A DNA stretch of 64,000 bases, taken from positions 62,001 to 126,000 of the forward strand of contig CAVZTX010000004.1 in NCBI GenBank assembly GCA_963778375.1, read 5' to 3'. Positions 52,118 through 61,510 of this stretch are shown here, piece after piece. The notes under the pieces were generated by a model. It was not told the DNA's origin. It saw only the letters and a list, made by a program, of their open reading frames with translations, and searched no databases. Source of the DNA: CAVZTX01 sp963778375 (lineage in GTDB: Bacteria > Chloroflexota > Ktedonobacteria > Ktedonobacterales > Ktedonobacteraceae). The translations under genes were made by a program, and so were the position numbers. Each line of letters opens with the position of its first letter. The first letter of the stretch is position 1.

Positions 52118-55100
52118 GAACCTACCAGTGAAAAACATTGTGACCAATAACATTGACTTGGGCACCCACAAGAGTAGTTCTGCAAAGCCAACCTCCCGGC
52201 CAGTGAAACCTTCACCCGCCTATGCAGAGGCATTAGCGAACGAACTTCGCAGCCAGATTCGCGGTGAAGTGCGCTTCGATGACGGAAGCCGCGCACTGTA
52301 TGCAACGGATTCATCGAACTACCGCCAGGTGCCCATAGGTGTTGTCATTCCTAAAGATATCGAGGATGTAATTTCAACGATTACGTTGTGCCACCGCTAC
52401 GATGCACCTGTTCTTTCGCGAGGCTGTGGTACCAGCCTTGCAGGACAGTGCTGTAACGTCGCCGTCATAATCGACTTTTCTAAATACATGAACCAGGTCA
52501 TTGAGATCGATGCCCAGAAAAGGCTGGCGCTCGTGCAGCCCGGCACCATTCTTGATGACCTGCGGGAGGCAGCCGAGCGCTACCAACTCACATTTGGACC
52601 CGACCCGGCAACACACGACCATTGCACACTCGGCGGCATGATCGGCAACAATTCCTGCGGCACGCACTCAGTGATGGCTGGCAAAACGGTTGACAACATC
52701 GCAGAGCTAGACATCCTCACGTATGACGGCACACGCATGCAAGTTGGCAAGACGAGCGATGAAGAACTTGAGCGCATTATCGCGCAGGGAGGTCGGCGCG
52801 GCGAGATTTACGCCAAACTCAAAGCCTTACGCGACAAATACGCCGATTTAATTCGCGAACGCTTTCCCAAGATTCCCCGCCGCGTCTCAGGTTACAATCT
52901 CGATCAACTGCTGCCCGAAAATGGCTTTAATGTTGCTGGGGCACTAGTTGGTACAGAAAGCACCTGTGTTACCGTCCTGGAGGCAAAAGCTCGCCTTGTA
53001 AATAGCCCTCCTGCTCGCACGCTCCTCGTGCTCGGCTACCCAGACGTGTACAAGGCTACCGACCATATCATGGAGATTCTAGCCCATAACCCGATAGCTC
53101 TCGAGGGTATGGACGGCAAGATGATCGGCGATATGAAGAAGCTGGACTTACTTCCATCGGATGTTGCGCTCTTGCCACCGGGCGGCGGCTGGCTGATTGT
53201 CGAGTTTGGCAGTCAAACGCGTCAGGAATCTACTGCACAGGCACGAGGTTTGATGGAGGCTTTGAAGAAAAAAGATGCTCCACCGAGCATGAAGCTCTTC
53301 GATAACGCAGCGGATGCAAAGCGCATATGGTTGGTTCGCGAATCTGCGCTGGGGGCAACAGGACGTGTGCCGGGTGATAAAGACGCCTGGCCGGGTTGGG
53401 AAGATTCCGCAGTGCCTCCAGACAAAGTCAGCGACTATTTGCGGGACCTGCGCGACCTGCTTGAACGCTACGATTATCGCTGGGCCTTTTATGGGCACTT
53501 CGGCCAGGGCTGCATTCATACACGCATCAGTTTCGACCTGGAAACCAGCGAAGGCATTCAAAAGTTCCGCGAGTTTATGAACGATGCCGCAGACCTGGTC
53601 GTCTCGTATGGTGGCTCGCTTTCAGGTGAACATGGCGATGGGCAGGCACGTGCCGAATTGTTGCCAAAGATGTATGGAGACGAACTTGTCGAGGCATTTC
53701 GCGAGTTCAAAGCCATCTGGGACCCTGACTGGAAGATGAATCCAGGCAAGATTGTAAACCCGTATCGCATGGACGAGAACCTACGCTTGGGCATCAATTA
53801 TAATCCTGCACAGGTCAAAACGCATTTTTCGTTTGTCGAAGACCATGGGAGTTTGGCTCGAGCAACATTGCGCTGCGTCGGAGTTGGTAAATGCCGACGG
53901 ATGGAAGGCGGCACGATGTGCCCAAGCTTCATGGTCACGCGCGAGGAGAAGGACTCGACTCGCGGACGCGCCCGGCTGCTCTTCGAGATGCTCGAAGGAC
54001 ATCCTCTCAAAGATGGTTGGCGCAGTCAATCCGTGCGAGATGCTCTGGACTTGTGCCTGGCCTGCAAAGGCTGCAAAGGTGATTGCCCCGTCAACGTCGA
54101 TATGGCCACCTACAAAGCCGAATTCCTCTCGCACTACTACAAAGGACGCCTTCGACCACTTACCGGCTATTCAATGGGGCTGATCCACTGGTGGGCGCGG
54201 CCAGCGGCACTTATGCCTGGGCTGGTCAATTTCTTCACCCAGACGCCTCTGCTGCGTAATGTAGCAAAAGCAGTGGGAGGTATCGCGCAGCAGCGCAGAA
54301 TTCCGGCGTTCGCACCGCAGACATTCCGGCAGTGGTTTTATCAGCGCGAGCCGCGAAACGTGGGGATGCCTAAAGTCATCCTCTGGCCGGACACATTTAA
54401 CAATCATTTTCATCCCGAAACAGCCATTGCCGCTGTTGAGGTACTGGAGGCTGCGGGCTATCATGTTGAGGTACCACTACAAGCTATTTGTTGTGGGCGT
54501 CCGCTCTACGACTTTGGCATGTTGAATCTCGCCAAACACATGCTATGGCAGATACTGGTCACATTGCATTCACAGATTGCTGAGGGCATACCGCTCGTTG
54601 GCCTGGAACCAAGCTGTGTAGCCGTCTTCCGCGACGAACTGGTCAATCTATTTCCTAATGATCTGGATGCAAAGCGGCTCGCTCAGCAATCTTTCCTGCT
54701 CAGCGAATTCCTGGAGAAGAAGGTTGAGAACTACCAGCCACCAAAGCTGCAGTGCAAAGCGCTTGTACATGGACATTGCCATCACAAAGCCATCATGGGC
54801 ATGACCGATGAAGAGAAGGTCCTATCGAAACTCGGCCTCGACTTTCACGTGCCAGACTCAGGCTGCTGTGGCATGGCCGGAGCTTTCGGTTTTGAGAAAG
54901 ATCACTATGATGTGTCCATCAAAGTTGGCGAACGTCTATTGCTACCCGCTGTGCGCAAAGCCGACAAGGACACACTAATCATCGCTGATGGCTTCAGTTG
55001 TCGCGAACAAATCGCTCAAACCACCGACCGCCGTGCCCTACATCTCGCCGAAGTGATTCAGATGGCAATGCACGAAGCGGGCAGCGAGTTGAGCGCAGAA

Positions 55101-55241
55101 CTGCCCGAAAAGCAATATGCACATATGGTGCAGGAGAACCTTCAGCAGTCACAACCAGGCCTGCGATTAGCAGGTATCATAGGTGCAAGTCTAATGGCAA
55201 TTGGTGGAATCGCGGCTTGGATAATGAAAAAGAGGAAATGA
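52107..55241 (+). CDS. FAD-linked oxidase with 4Fe-4S and CCG domains, C-terminal membrane anchor
   Basis: A 1044-residue fusion of GlcD-like and GlpC/LutA-like parts. The FAD domain (about 50-270) has RGCGTSLAGQ and GGMIGNNSCGTHS. A ferredoxin-type region (about 590-670) has CRRMEGGTMCPS and CLACKGCKGDCPVN, enough for two clusters. Two CCG domains follow (CCGRPLYDFG, GHCHHKAIMG, SGCCGMAGAFGFEK). A last hydrophobic helix plus KKRK anchors it to the membrane. It should oxidise a 2-hydroxy acid and pass electrons through the clusters to the membrane. GTG 52128 is an alternative start that avoids overlap with the previous gene. Confidence 0.9.
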   Translation: MRYRNLPVKNIVTNNIDLGTHKSSSAKPTSRPVKPSPAYAEALANELRSQIRGEVRFDDGSRALYATDSSNYRQVPIGVVIPKDIEDVISTITLCHRYDAPVLSRGCGTSLAGQCCNVAVIIDFSKYMNQVIEIDAQKRLALVQPGTILDDLREAAERYQLTFGPDPATHDHCTLGGMIGNNSCGTHSVMAGKTVDNIAELDILTYDGTRMQVGKTSDEELERIIAQGGRRGEIYAKLKALRDKYADLIRERFPKIPRRVSGYNLDQLLPENGFNVAGALVGTESTCVTVLEAKARLVNSPPARTLLVLGYPDVYKATDHIMEILAHNPIALEGMDGKMIGDMKKLDLLPSDVALLPPGGGWLIVEFGSQTRQESTAQARGLMEALKKKDAPPSMKLFDNAADAKRIWLVRESALGATGRVPGDKDAWPGWEDSAVPPDKVSDYLRDLRDLLERYDYRWAFYGHFGQGCIHTRISFDLETSEGIQKFREFMNDAADLVVSYGGSLSGEHGDGQARAELLPKMYGDELVEAFREFKAIWDPDWKMNPGKIVNPYRMDENLRLGINYNPAQVKTHFSFVEDHGSLARATLRCVGVGKCRRMEGGTMCPSFMVTREEKDSTRGRARLLFEMLEGHPLKDGWRSQSVRDALDLCLACKGCKGDCPVNVDMATYKAEFLSHYYKGRLRPLTGYSMGLIHWWARPAALMPGLVNFFTQTPLLRNVAKAVGGIAQQRRIPAFAPQTFRQWFYQREPRNVGMPKVILWPDTFNNHFHPETAIAAVEVLEAAGYHVEVPLQAICCGRPLYDFGMLNLAKHMLWQILVTLHSQIAEGIPLVGLEPSCVAVFRDELVNLFPNDLDAKRLAQQSFLLSEFLEKKVENYQPPKLQCKALVHGHCHHKAIMGMTDEEKVLSKLGLDFHVPDSGCCGMAGAFGFEKDHYDVSIKVGERLLLPAVRKADKDTLIIADGFSCREQIAQTTDRRALHLAEVIQMAMHEAGSELSAELPEKQYAHMVQENLQQSQPGLRLAGIIGASLMAIGGIAAWIMKKRK

Positions 55242-55269
55242 TAAGTATTTTCAAGAAGGGAAGGTGACT

Positions 55270-56418
55270 ATGGCTCTTAAAACGCCAATTGATTTTGCTA
55301 AAAACGGACATACGGGGAGAGCGTTACAGAACGCTGTTAGATTTGTAGTTCCTGAACGCGGAACCTCTCGAAATAAAATACCCCTGCGGTACCTGATTGG
55401 AGCCACCTTAGGAATCGCCAGATTGGTCCAGCCTGCCAGGCGCAAACGGGGCCGTTCCATAATGCATGATCTGCTGCCCCGCGAGATTACACATGAAGGG
55501 ATTGTGCTGGAACAGCATATCCGCGAAGGGAGATTTCAGCGCAGCCTCTCGTTGATTACCGCGTTCTCCAGCCTGCTGAGCGGACTGGAGGTGACATATG
55601 AACACTACATCGGCAGCTATAGCCAGCGCATTATGTATAGTCCGGTGTTCATCAGCCTGGCCCTGGTTATAGCAGGAGTATGGGGCGTGTTCAGCCGCTG
55701 GGCCGCGCGTGTAGTCCTGCCAATTGTCTCCCTTATCACCATGATTGACGGTATTGTCGGCTTCATCTTCCATATTCGCGGTATTCACCGCAAGCCGGGG
55801 GGATGGCGCATTCCGGTCTTCAATATTGTGATGGGACCACCACTGCTTGCTCCACTATTGTTCGCTACCAGTGGCTTTCTCGGCCTGATCGCCTCAATGT
55901 TGCGACGCGAGGATGACCTACGGCATACATCGTTCCCCGGTATACCACGTCCGCGCTCTGCCTGGTTGAGCTGGCTACCACGCAAGATCACGCGTGAAGG
56001 TATCGTGGTCGAGCAGGATGTGCGCGAAGGTAGATTCCAGCGTGCAATGGGCGTCGCTACAGCGCTCTCGGCGTTTTTCAGTGGTGCCGAGTCGCTCTAT
56101 TCGCACTACAAGAACAACTTTACCTACCGTATCGAGTGGACGCCCATTCTACTCACGCCCGCCATCATCGTTGCTGGCCTGGGCACAGTATGGAGTCGCA
56201 CCATTGCTCGTACGTTGCTCCCCGTGACATCTGCACTTGCGTTGATCAATGGGGGATTAGGGTTCTTTTACCATGCTCGCGGCATCTTGCGTCGCCCCGG
56301 AGGTACAAAGCTTCCCTGGTACAACCTGATCTACGGCCCACCCATCTTTGCGCCATTGCTATTCGCCGCTACCGGCTTCCTTGGCCTGCTGGCCAGTTTT
56401 CTGAGGAGGGCAGATTAA
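55270..56418 (+). CDS. Membrane protein made of two tandem homologous repeats
   Basis: I do not recognise a named family. The protein (382 aa) begins with a basic 70-residue stretch, then two copies of a 140-residue unit. Each opens REITHEGIVLEQHIREGRFQ or RKITREGIVVEQDVREGRFQ, has about four hydrophobic helices, a conserved His before GG (FHIRGIHRKPGG; YHARGILRRPGG) and a GPPxxAPLLFA-GFLGL end. It lies between the FAD/Fe-S oxidase and the subunit-3/GMC pair and overlaps subunit 3 by one base (TAATG), so it may be the membrane partner of the dehydrogenase. ATG 55270 follows AAGGTGA. Confidence 0.75.
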   Translation: MALKTPIDFAKNGHTGRALQNAVRFVVPERGTSRNKIPLRYLIGATLGIARLVQPARRKRGRSIMHDLLPREITHEGIVLEQHIREGRFQRSLSLITAFSSLLSGLEVTYEHYIGSYSQRIMYSPVFISLALVIAGVWGVFSRWAARVVLPIVSLITMIDGIVGFIFHIRGIHRKPGGWRIPVFNIVMGPPLLAPLLFATSGFLGLIASMLRREDDLRHTSFPGIPRPRSAWLSWLPRKITREGIVVEQDVREGRFQRAMGVATALSAFFSGAESLYSHYKNNFTYRIEWTPILLTPAIIVAGLGTVWSRTIARTLLPVTSALALINGGLGFFYHARGILRRPGGTKLPWYNLIYGPPIFAPLLFAATGFLGLLASFLRRAD

Positions 56419-57247
56419 TGAAGTTAATGAAAGGTAAGAGCAACAATCCTGCTTCCAGCGTGCGAAATCGCATTCCCCAAAACGTAGATGCAAGTCGCTT
56501 ACCGGTTGATGCCCAGACCAAGCAACCACTTCCGCCAAAGGCCCAGCCCGGCTACTATCCTGGCTTTTCTACGCTCAGTCAGCAAGCATTCTGGGATGAA
56601 GCCACACGCAAGGTAGTCTTGGCACGCGTTGAGCAGGTGCCCCCATTTCGCTACTTCTCAGATGACGAGATTCGCTTGATGCAGGCGATTTGCGACCGCC
56701 TGCTTCCGCAGGATGACCGCGACGAGGCGCATAAAATCCCAATTGTGAACTACATCGATGAACGACTCTATAGCGGGCGCATTGATGGCTATCGCTTTGA
56801 AGACATGCCGCCTGACCACGAGGCGCATCGTCTTGGCCTGCAAGGGATTGAAGCCGTAGCCCAGCATATGTACAATCGCTCATTTACGGAACTTGAACCA
56901 CTGCAACAAGACTCGGTACTTCAGAGTATCCACGATTGCATCCCTCCTGCTGGTCAGGAAATCTGGCAAACGGTTACCTGTGCGGCGCTACTGGATGCTG
57001 CTAGCTGCAGGATGCGATAGAAGGATATTATGCCCACCCCTATGCCTGGGACGAGATTGGCTTCGGCGGACCCGCCTATCCTCGTGGCTATATGCGCCTC
57101 GAAGGTGGCAGGCCAGAGCCTTGGGAAGTGGAAGAGCAGCGTTACGAGTGGACAGCGCCCTCCACTTCACTCTCTGATACCTACAAGCAGATCGGCGGCG
57201 AAGGTGGACATCGAGGTCAGCCGTCTGGTCAGGAAGGAACTCACTAA
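56418..57247 (+). pseudogene. Gluconate 2-dehydrogenase subunit 3-like protein, frame-disrupted
   Basis: From ATG 56418 (GAGGAGG 8 nt upstream) the frame encodes a subunit-3-like protein (FRYFSDDEIRLMQAICDRLLP, then DERLYSGRIDGYRFEDMPPD) and stops at 57020. The family's C-terminal part continues in another frame to 57247 (DAIEGYYAHPYAWDEIGFGG, then EPWEVEEQRYEW). Removing one A from 56968-56970 and one G near 57004 joins the parts as IWQRLPVRRYWMLLLQDAIEGYY. Subunit 3 is the small chaperone-like partner of GMC dehydrogenases, and the GMC gene follows. Either two real +1 mutations or sequencing errors. Confidence 0.75.
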
Positions 57248-57366
57248 TTTCAGTCCCCTCAGGCGGGGCAGGAAAACAGGTCGTCAGCCGCCGCTCCCCT
57301 TGAGCACAGGAATACATCTGGCATCCGAAAAGGTTAAGTGGGTATGTACTAGGGAAGGTCTATACA

Positions 57367-59310
57367 ATGAAAAATCCGCTCTTAGGTCCCTTTGATGGGG
57401 CAAAATCACATGAACATATGCTTGGTCCAATCCAGAAAATTGATACTCCCATGCGCCGTTATCAGCGTGATGAGGAGGTCGATTTCTGCATTGTAGGCGT
57501 CGGCTCGGCAGGTGGAGTACTGCTGCAGCGTCTTGCACGTGCTGGATTTCGCGTCGTAGGCTTTGATGCCGGTCCGTTCTGGGATACCGAACGCGACTGG
57601 GTAAGCGACGAGGCCGGTTCGCACAAACTCTACTGGAATGAACTGCGCATCACCGGCGGGCATGACCCGGTCACGCTTGGCGCGAACAACAGCGGGCGAG
57701 GAGTTGGCGGCGGCTCGGTTCACTGGGCCGGATTTACACCTCGCTTCCATCCCTCGGACTTTCGCGTTCACTCTTTGGATGGCGTGGCCGTAGACTGGCC
57801 CATCGCTTACGAAGATCTCAAGCCATACTATGAGCTACTGGAAAAAGAGATTCCTGTTGCCGGTCCCGCTTATTACCCCTGGGGCGACCCGCATGGCTAT
57901 ACATATGGTCCTCATCCAATGGGAGGCGTCGGTGATGTTCTCATCAAGGGTTGTACAAAGCTCGGCATTCGCGTATCTGTCGGCGGCCCCGTAGCCATTA
58001 CTTCCGGTTCGCATGCCGATCGACCGCACTGTATTTATCGTGGCTTCTGCATTCAGGGCTGCAAGGTCGGTGCCAAGCAAAGTACGCTGGTCAGCCATGT
58101 TCCCGACGCCATTCGGCATGGGGCTGAGATCCGCGATAACTGTATGGTTGGGCGTATCAATATGAAGGACGGACACGTTACCGGCGTTACCTACTTCGAT
58201 GCAAACGGGAACGAGGTCGAGCAAAAGGCAAAGGTCGTGATTGTCTCTGGATACGCGATTGAGACGCCGCGTCTGCTCTTGAACTCCGCCTGTCCAGGCT
58301 TTGAGAAAGGACTTGCTAATTCCAGCGGCACCGTCGGCAAGTATCTGATGGTGCAGATTGGCAATGTCGTGATGGGTCGCTACCCGGATCCTATTCGCAT
58401 GTACAAAGCACCACCAGCGCACGCGCTGACCGAAGAGTTCTATGAAACCGATCCGAAGCGAGACTTCGTGCGCGGCTTCGCCATCCAGACTGTTGGCCCG
58501 CTGCCGATTGCCTTCGCGAAACAGATGATGGTGGCAAAGGGAGCCTGGGGCTGGGGACTGCGCCGCGTAATGATGGACTACAATCATTGGGCCGCGCTTG
58601 GCGTACTGGGTGAAATCTTACCTTACGAGGACAATCGCGTCGAACTGGCCGATGAAACTGACCGCAACGGCTTGCGGGTTGCAAAGGTTACGTTCAACCT
58701 GCATGAAAACGAGCATAAGCTCACTAAGTTTGCCGTCAACAAAACAATGGAAGTAATGTACGCGGCCGGAGCAGACGAGGTGGTGGAGGAACCGCGCTAC
58801 GCACACCTCGTTGGAGGAGCGCGTATGGGCAAGGATCAGCGTACCTCGGTCACGGATAGTTTCGGTCGCACACACGATATACCGAACCTTTTCCTGTGCG
58901 ACGGGAGTATACTTCCCACACAAGGCTCAGCCAATCCCGGACTGACCATCCAGGCTTTAGCGGCCCGTACCGCCGATTACCTGATCTCCGAAGGGAGCAA
59001 CGTGTTAGCCCGATCGACCAGGCTCCATGCACGAGCCACCGATTCGCCGCGACCTCTCGCCAGCGGGTACATCCGGCCGAGGAGTCCCAAGAATAAAGTA
59101 GGTCCGTCATCCTGTAGGGGCAGTGCCTTGTGCCTGCCCTCGCGGAGGATCTCGCCCCGGTACATCTGGCCGAGGGGTACCAAGAATGAAGTAGGAGCTA
59201 GATTATGCACATTGAGAACTTTGTCACAAGCGTCACAACTGACACAACTGACACAACTGACACATTCCAATCACTCCTCGGTCCCTGAGAAGGCTTCACA
59301 GCTACAATGA
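57367..59310 (+). CDS. GMC-family oxidoreductase with an unusual repeat-encoded tail
   Basis: FAD enzyme of the glucose-methanol-choline family, large subunit of a membrane-linked gluconate/alcohol dehydrogenase by context. CIVGVGSAGGVLLQRLARAG binds FAD; GRGVGGGSVHWAGFTPRF and the C-terminal HLVGGARMG plus NPGLTIQALAARTADYL complete the fold, with His and Asn at the active site. The family normally ends near residue 545. About 100 more residues, low in complexity and including TQLTQLTQLTH, are read from repeat DNA, so an earlier stop was probably lost. GGAAGG precedes ATG 57367. Confidence 0.88.
   Translation: MKNPLLGPFDGAKSHEHMLGPIQKIDTPMRRYQRDEEVDFCIVGVGSAGGVLLQRLARAGFRVVGFDAGPFWDTERDWVSDEAGSHKLYWNELRITGGHDPVTLGANNSGRGVGGGSVHWAGFTPRFHPSDFRVHSLDGVAVDWPIAYEDLKPYYELLEKEIPVAGPAYYPWGDPHGYTYGPHPMGGVGDVLIKGCTKLGIRVSVGGPVAITSGSHADRPHCIYRGFCIQGCKVGAKQSTLVSHVPDAIRHGAEIRDNCMVGRINMKDGHVTGVTYFDANGNEVEQKAKVVIVSGYAIETPRLLLNSACPGFEKGLANSSGTVGKYLMVQIGNVVMGRYPDPIRMYKAPPAHALTEEFYETDPKRDFVRGFAIQTVGPLPIAFAKQMMVAKGAWGWGLRRVMMDYNHWAALGVLGEILPYEDNRVELADETDRNGLRVAKVTFNLHENEHKLTKFAVNKTMEVMYAAGADEVVEEPRYAHLVGGARMGKDQRTSVTDSFGRTHDIPNLFLCDGSILPTQGSANPGLTIQALAARTADYLISEGSNVLARSTRLHARATDSPRPLASGYIRPRSPKNKVGPSSCRGSALCLPSRRISPRYIWPRGTKNEVGARLCTLRTLSQASQLTQLTQLTHSNHSSVPEKASQLQ
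59066..59195 (+). repeat. 37-bp direct repeats within the GMC 3' end
   Basis: GGTACATC(C/T)GGCCGAGG... occurs at 59066-59102 and again at 59159-59195 with about five differences, separated by a segment with a GTAGGGGCAGTGCC...GGCAC-like inverted motif typical of dispersed palindromes. Confidence 0.65.
59234..59260 (+). repeat. 9-bp tandem repeat CACAACTGA x3
   Basis: Three exact copies with a partial fourth at each side, translated in frame as repeated Thr-Gln-Leu. Slippage-prone, and it lies in the extra tail of the GMC gene. Confidence 0.7.
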
Positions 59311-59364
59311 GCACAATCTAGTCCCTATGAAAATATTCACAAAATACACAAGGAGGCAACGAAA

Positions 59365-60585
59365 ATGAATACTACACGTGCCAGGCACATCGTAGAAATG
59401 TTTACAAAAAGAGGCGAAGACTTTCACGCCATCATATGCCGCCTGCCACAAAACGTCGTTATGCTGACCGGTTACCAACCGATCCTGGGAAATACATTTT
59501 GTATCGTCACCCTGAATGCCGCTCGCGAGGTCGAGATTCGACTCGCCTTGCCAAAAGATGAAGAGGATCTCGTCCCACCAGGTACAGCCGTAGATATGAG
59601 AACATATTCCGAGGAAACGATGGATTATATCGGTAATACCATCGAAGCTGTACGCGAGCCATTAGCAGAGTTGCTGCGCTCAGCAAAGTTGAGAGAAAAC
59701 TCCATGATCGGCTACGAAGGCGTCTACTCGCCAATTGCTACTGCATATACGCAGGTGGGCGCTCCTGGGCCTGCGACGTTCGATCTGCTTCAACAGCTTT
59801 TCCTGGGAGGTTACCTGCGCGACGCTACACCGATGCTTGACGAGCTTGCCTCGATCAAGACCGAGGAGGAGCTAGGCTACATCCGGCGATCCGAAGTCGT
59901 CGCACACGAAGGCTTCAAGGCCGCGCGTAATGCCATTCGCGTTGGAGCGACAGAAGCAGATGTTGCAGCCGCTACCTATGCCGCCCTGCTGCGTGCAGGA
60001 TATGCAGCGTCAGGAGCGCATCATGTCTTACCACACGTGCACGTCATGGCGGGCCAGCGTGCATCCCTGGCCTATCGCGCCTTCAACCTGACCTCTAATT
60101 ACCAGATTCAGCAGGGGAATACCGTCACAGTGCAGATGGAGATCGGCATTAACGGCTACTGGGCGGAACTCACACGTAGCTTCTTTGCTGGAACGATTAG
60201 CGACGAATGGAGAAAAGCGCATCTAGCATGTATGGCAGCGCAAGATGCTGCGTTGAAAAGTATACGCGATGGTGCCAGCGCACGTGCTGTAGATGGAGCA
60301 GCACGTCACGTAATGGAGGAAGCTGGGTTCGGTTCCGCCTTCAAGCATGGGCTGGGGCATGGCTTTGGCTTCCAGGCCATCAACCATGCCGCTGCACCTG
60401 TCTTGCATCCTGCCTCAAATGCCACCCTGCGCACTGGCATGGTGCATAACATGGAGCCAGCGGTCTACCTCGATGGCAAGGGCGGCATTCGCCTCAATGA
60501 TAATGTCGCTGTTCAGCAAGACGGAAACGAGGTATTGTCTTCAGCGATTCCTCGTGACCTCGATTGGCTCGTTGTCCAAGGATAG
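59365..60585 (+). CDS. M24 (Xaa-Pro peptidase/creatinase) fold protein with altered metal ligands
   Basis: Creatinase N-terminal domain (about 1-165) and pita-bread domain (about 175-406). In metal-dependent peptidases five ligands are Asp, Asp, His, Glu, Glu. Here the segments read QMEIGINGYWAELTRSF (Glu259 and Glu268 for the two Asp), GLGHGFG (His kept), NMEPAVY (Glu kept) and RLNDNVAV (Asn for the last Glu). Dinuclear metal peptidase activity is therefore doubtful; a creatinase-like metal-free hydrolase is possible. It follows the GMC gene by 54 nt with AAGGAGG upstream. Confidence 0.85.
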   Translation: MNTTRARHIVEMFTKRGEDFHAIICRLPQNVVMLTGYQPILGNTFCIVTLNAAREVEIRLALPKDEEDLVPPGTAVDMRTYSEETMDYIGNTIEAVREPLAELLRSAKLRENSMIGYEGVYSPIATAYTQVGAPGPATFDLLQQLFLGGYLRDATPMLDELASIKTEEELGYIRRSEVVAHEGFKAARNAIRVGATEADVAAATYAALLRAGYAASGAHHVLPHVHVMAGQRASLAYRAFNLTSNYQIQQGNTVTVQMEIGINGYWAELTRSFFAGTISDEWRKAHLACMAAQDAALKSIRDGASARAVDGAARHVMEEAGFGSAFKHGLGHGFGFQAINHAAAPVLHPASNATLRTGMVHNMEPAVYLDGKGGIRLNDNVAVQQDGNEVLSSAIPRDLDWLVVQG

Positions 60586-60673
60586 CTAATGCAGGATGTA
60601 GGGTCCGATTTATCGGCCACTGCAAATCTATTACCAAGCGAAAAGTAATTTACCGAAGGAAAGGAAAGTTATT

Positions 60674-61444
60674 ATGGGACAGTTAGATTCAAAAGTTGCG
60701 ATTGTTACCGGAGCTGATAGCGGCATCGGTCGTGCCATCGCTATTCAGTTCGCACAAGAAGGTGCCACCGTTGTCGTCAACTACGCACACTCGAAAGACA
60801 AGGCGCAAGAGGTACAGCAAATTATCGAGCAGAACAAAGGGAAAGCACTGGTCATACAGGCCGATGTCTCGCAGTACCAGCAGGCAATGGGTCTCATCCA
60901 GCAGACGGTTGAGCAATGTAACCGCCTGGATATCATGGTCAATAATGCGGGCATGGAGATACATAGTCCTTTTGTGGATGTCACGGAGGAGCAATTTGAT
61001 CGTGTTGTAGGCGTTGACCTGAAAGGCGCGTTTTTCTGTGCTCAGGCCGCTGCCCGCGAGATGATTAAACGCAAGATCGCCGGGCGCATCATCAACATCT
61101 CGTCCGTTCACGAGGATATACCCATGCCGCAAAATGTGCCGTATTGCTGTGCCAAGGGTGGGATGCGCATGCTGACGCGCACCATTTGCCTCGAATTGGC
61201 TCCCAACAACATCACCGTCAACAACATCGCACCAGGAGCGGTACACACCCCTATTGATGCAGATGTTGAGGCCGACCCCGAAAAGATGGCCGCTCTGCTC
61301 AAAGAGATCCCTCTGCACCGCATGGGCCAGCCAGAGGAGATTGCGAAGCTCGCGCTCTACCTGGCTTCGGACGCCGCCGCCTACGTCACCGGCTCAACCT
61401 ATATCATCGATGGCGGTCTCTCGGTCAATACAGGGGCATTATAA
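60674..61444 (+). CDS. SDR dehydrogenase (glucose 1-dehydrogenase-like)
   Basis: A 256-residue classical SDR. TGADSGIGRAIAIQF binds the cofactor; after the second strand NYAHSKDK favours NADP. NNAGMEIHSPF, Ser in NISSVHED and PYCCAKGG (Tyr and Lys) form the active site; the end DGGLSVNTGAL is usual for glucose 1-dehydrogenases. It would oxidise glucose to gluconolactone, matching the sugar-acid enzymes in this region; the substrate is an inference. GAAAGGAAAG precedes ATG 60674. A strong hairpin overlaps its stop. Confidence 0.88.
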   Translation: MGQLDSKVAIVTGADSGIGRAIAIQFAQEGATVVVNYAHSKDKAQEVQQIIEQNKGKALVIQADVSQYQQAMGLIQQTVEQCNRLDIMVNNAGMEIHSPFVDVTEEQFDRVVGVDLKGAFFCAQAAAREMIKRKIAGRIINISSVHEDIPMPQNVPYCCAKGGMRMLTRTICLELAPNNITVNNIAPGAVHTPIDADVEADPEKMAALLKEIPLHRMGQPEEIAKLALYLASDAAAYVTGSTYIIDGGLSVNTGAL

Positions 61445-61493
61445 ATAATGTATTAGCAACCAGGACGAGTACCTGGTTGCTAATACATTATTT
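61443..61493 (+). terminator. Terminator after the SDR gene
   Basis: Exact 22-bp arms (AAATAATGTATTAGCAACCAGG and complement) around a 7-nt loop begin within the SDR stop codon and end in ATTATTT. The next start codon is 17 nt further, so readthrough or internal initiation must supply the NDH-2 gene. Confidence 0.65.
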
Positions 61494-61510
61494 CTAGGAA
61501 GAGCTGAAAC

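Noticed and set aside
56136..57020. 294-codon reading starting at 56136 for the subunit-3 gene
   Set aside because: The first 94 codons overlap the second repeat of the membrane protein in another frame; ATG 56418 has the ribosome site.
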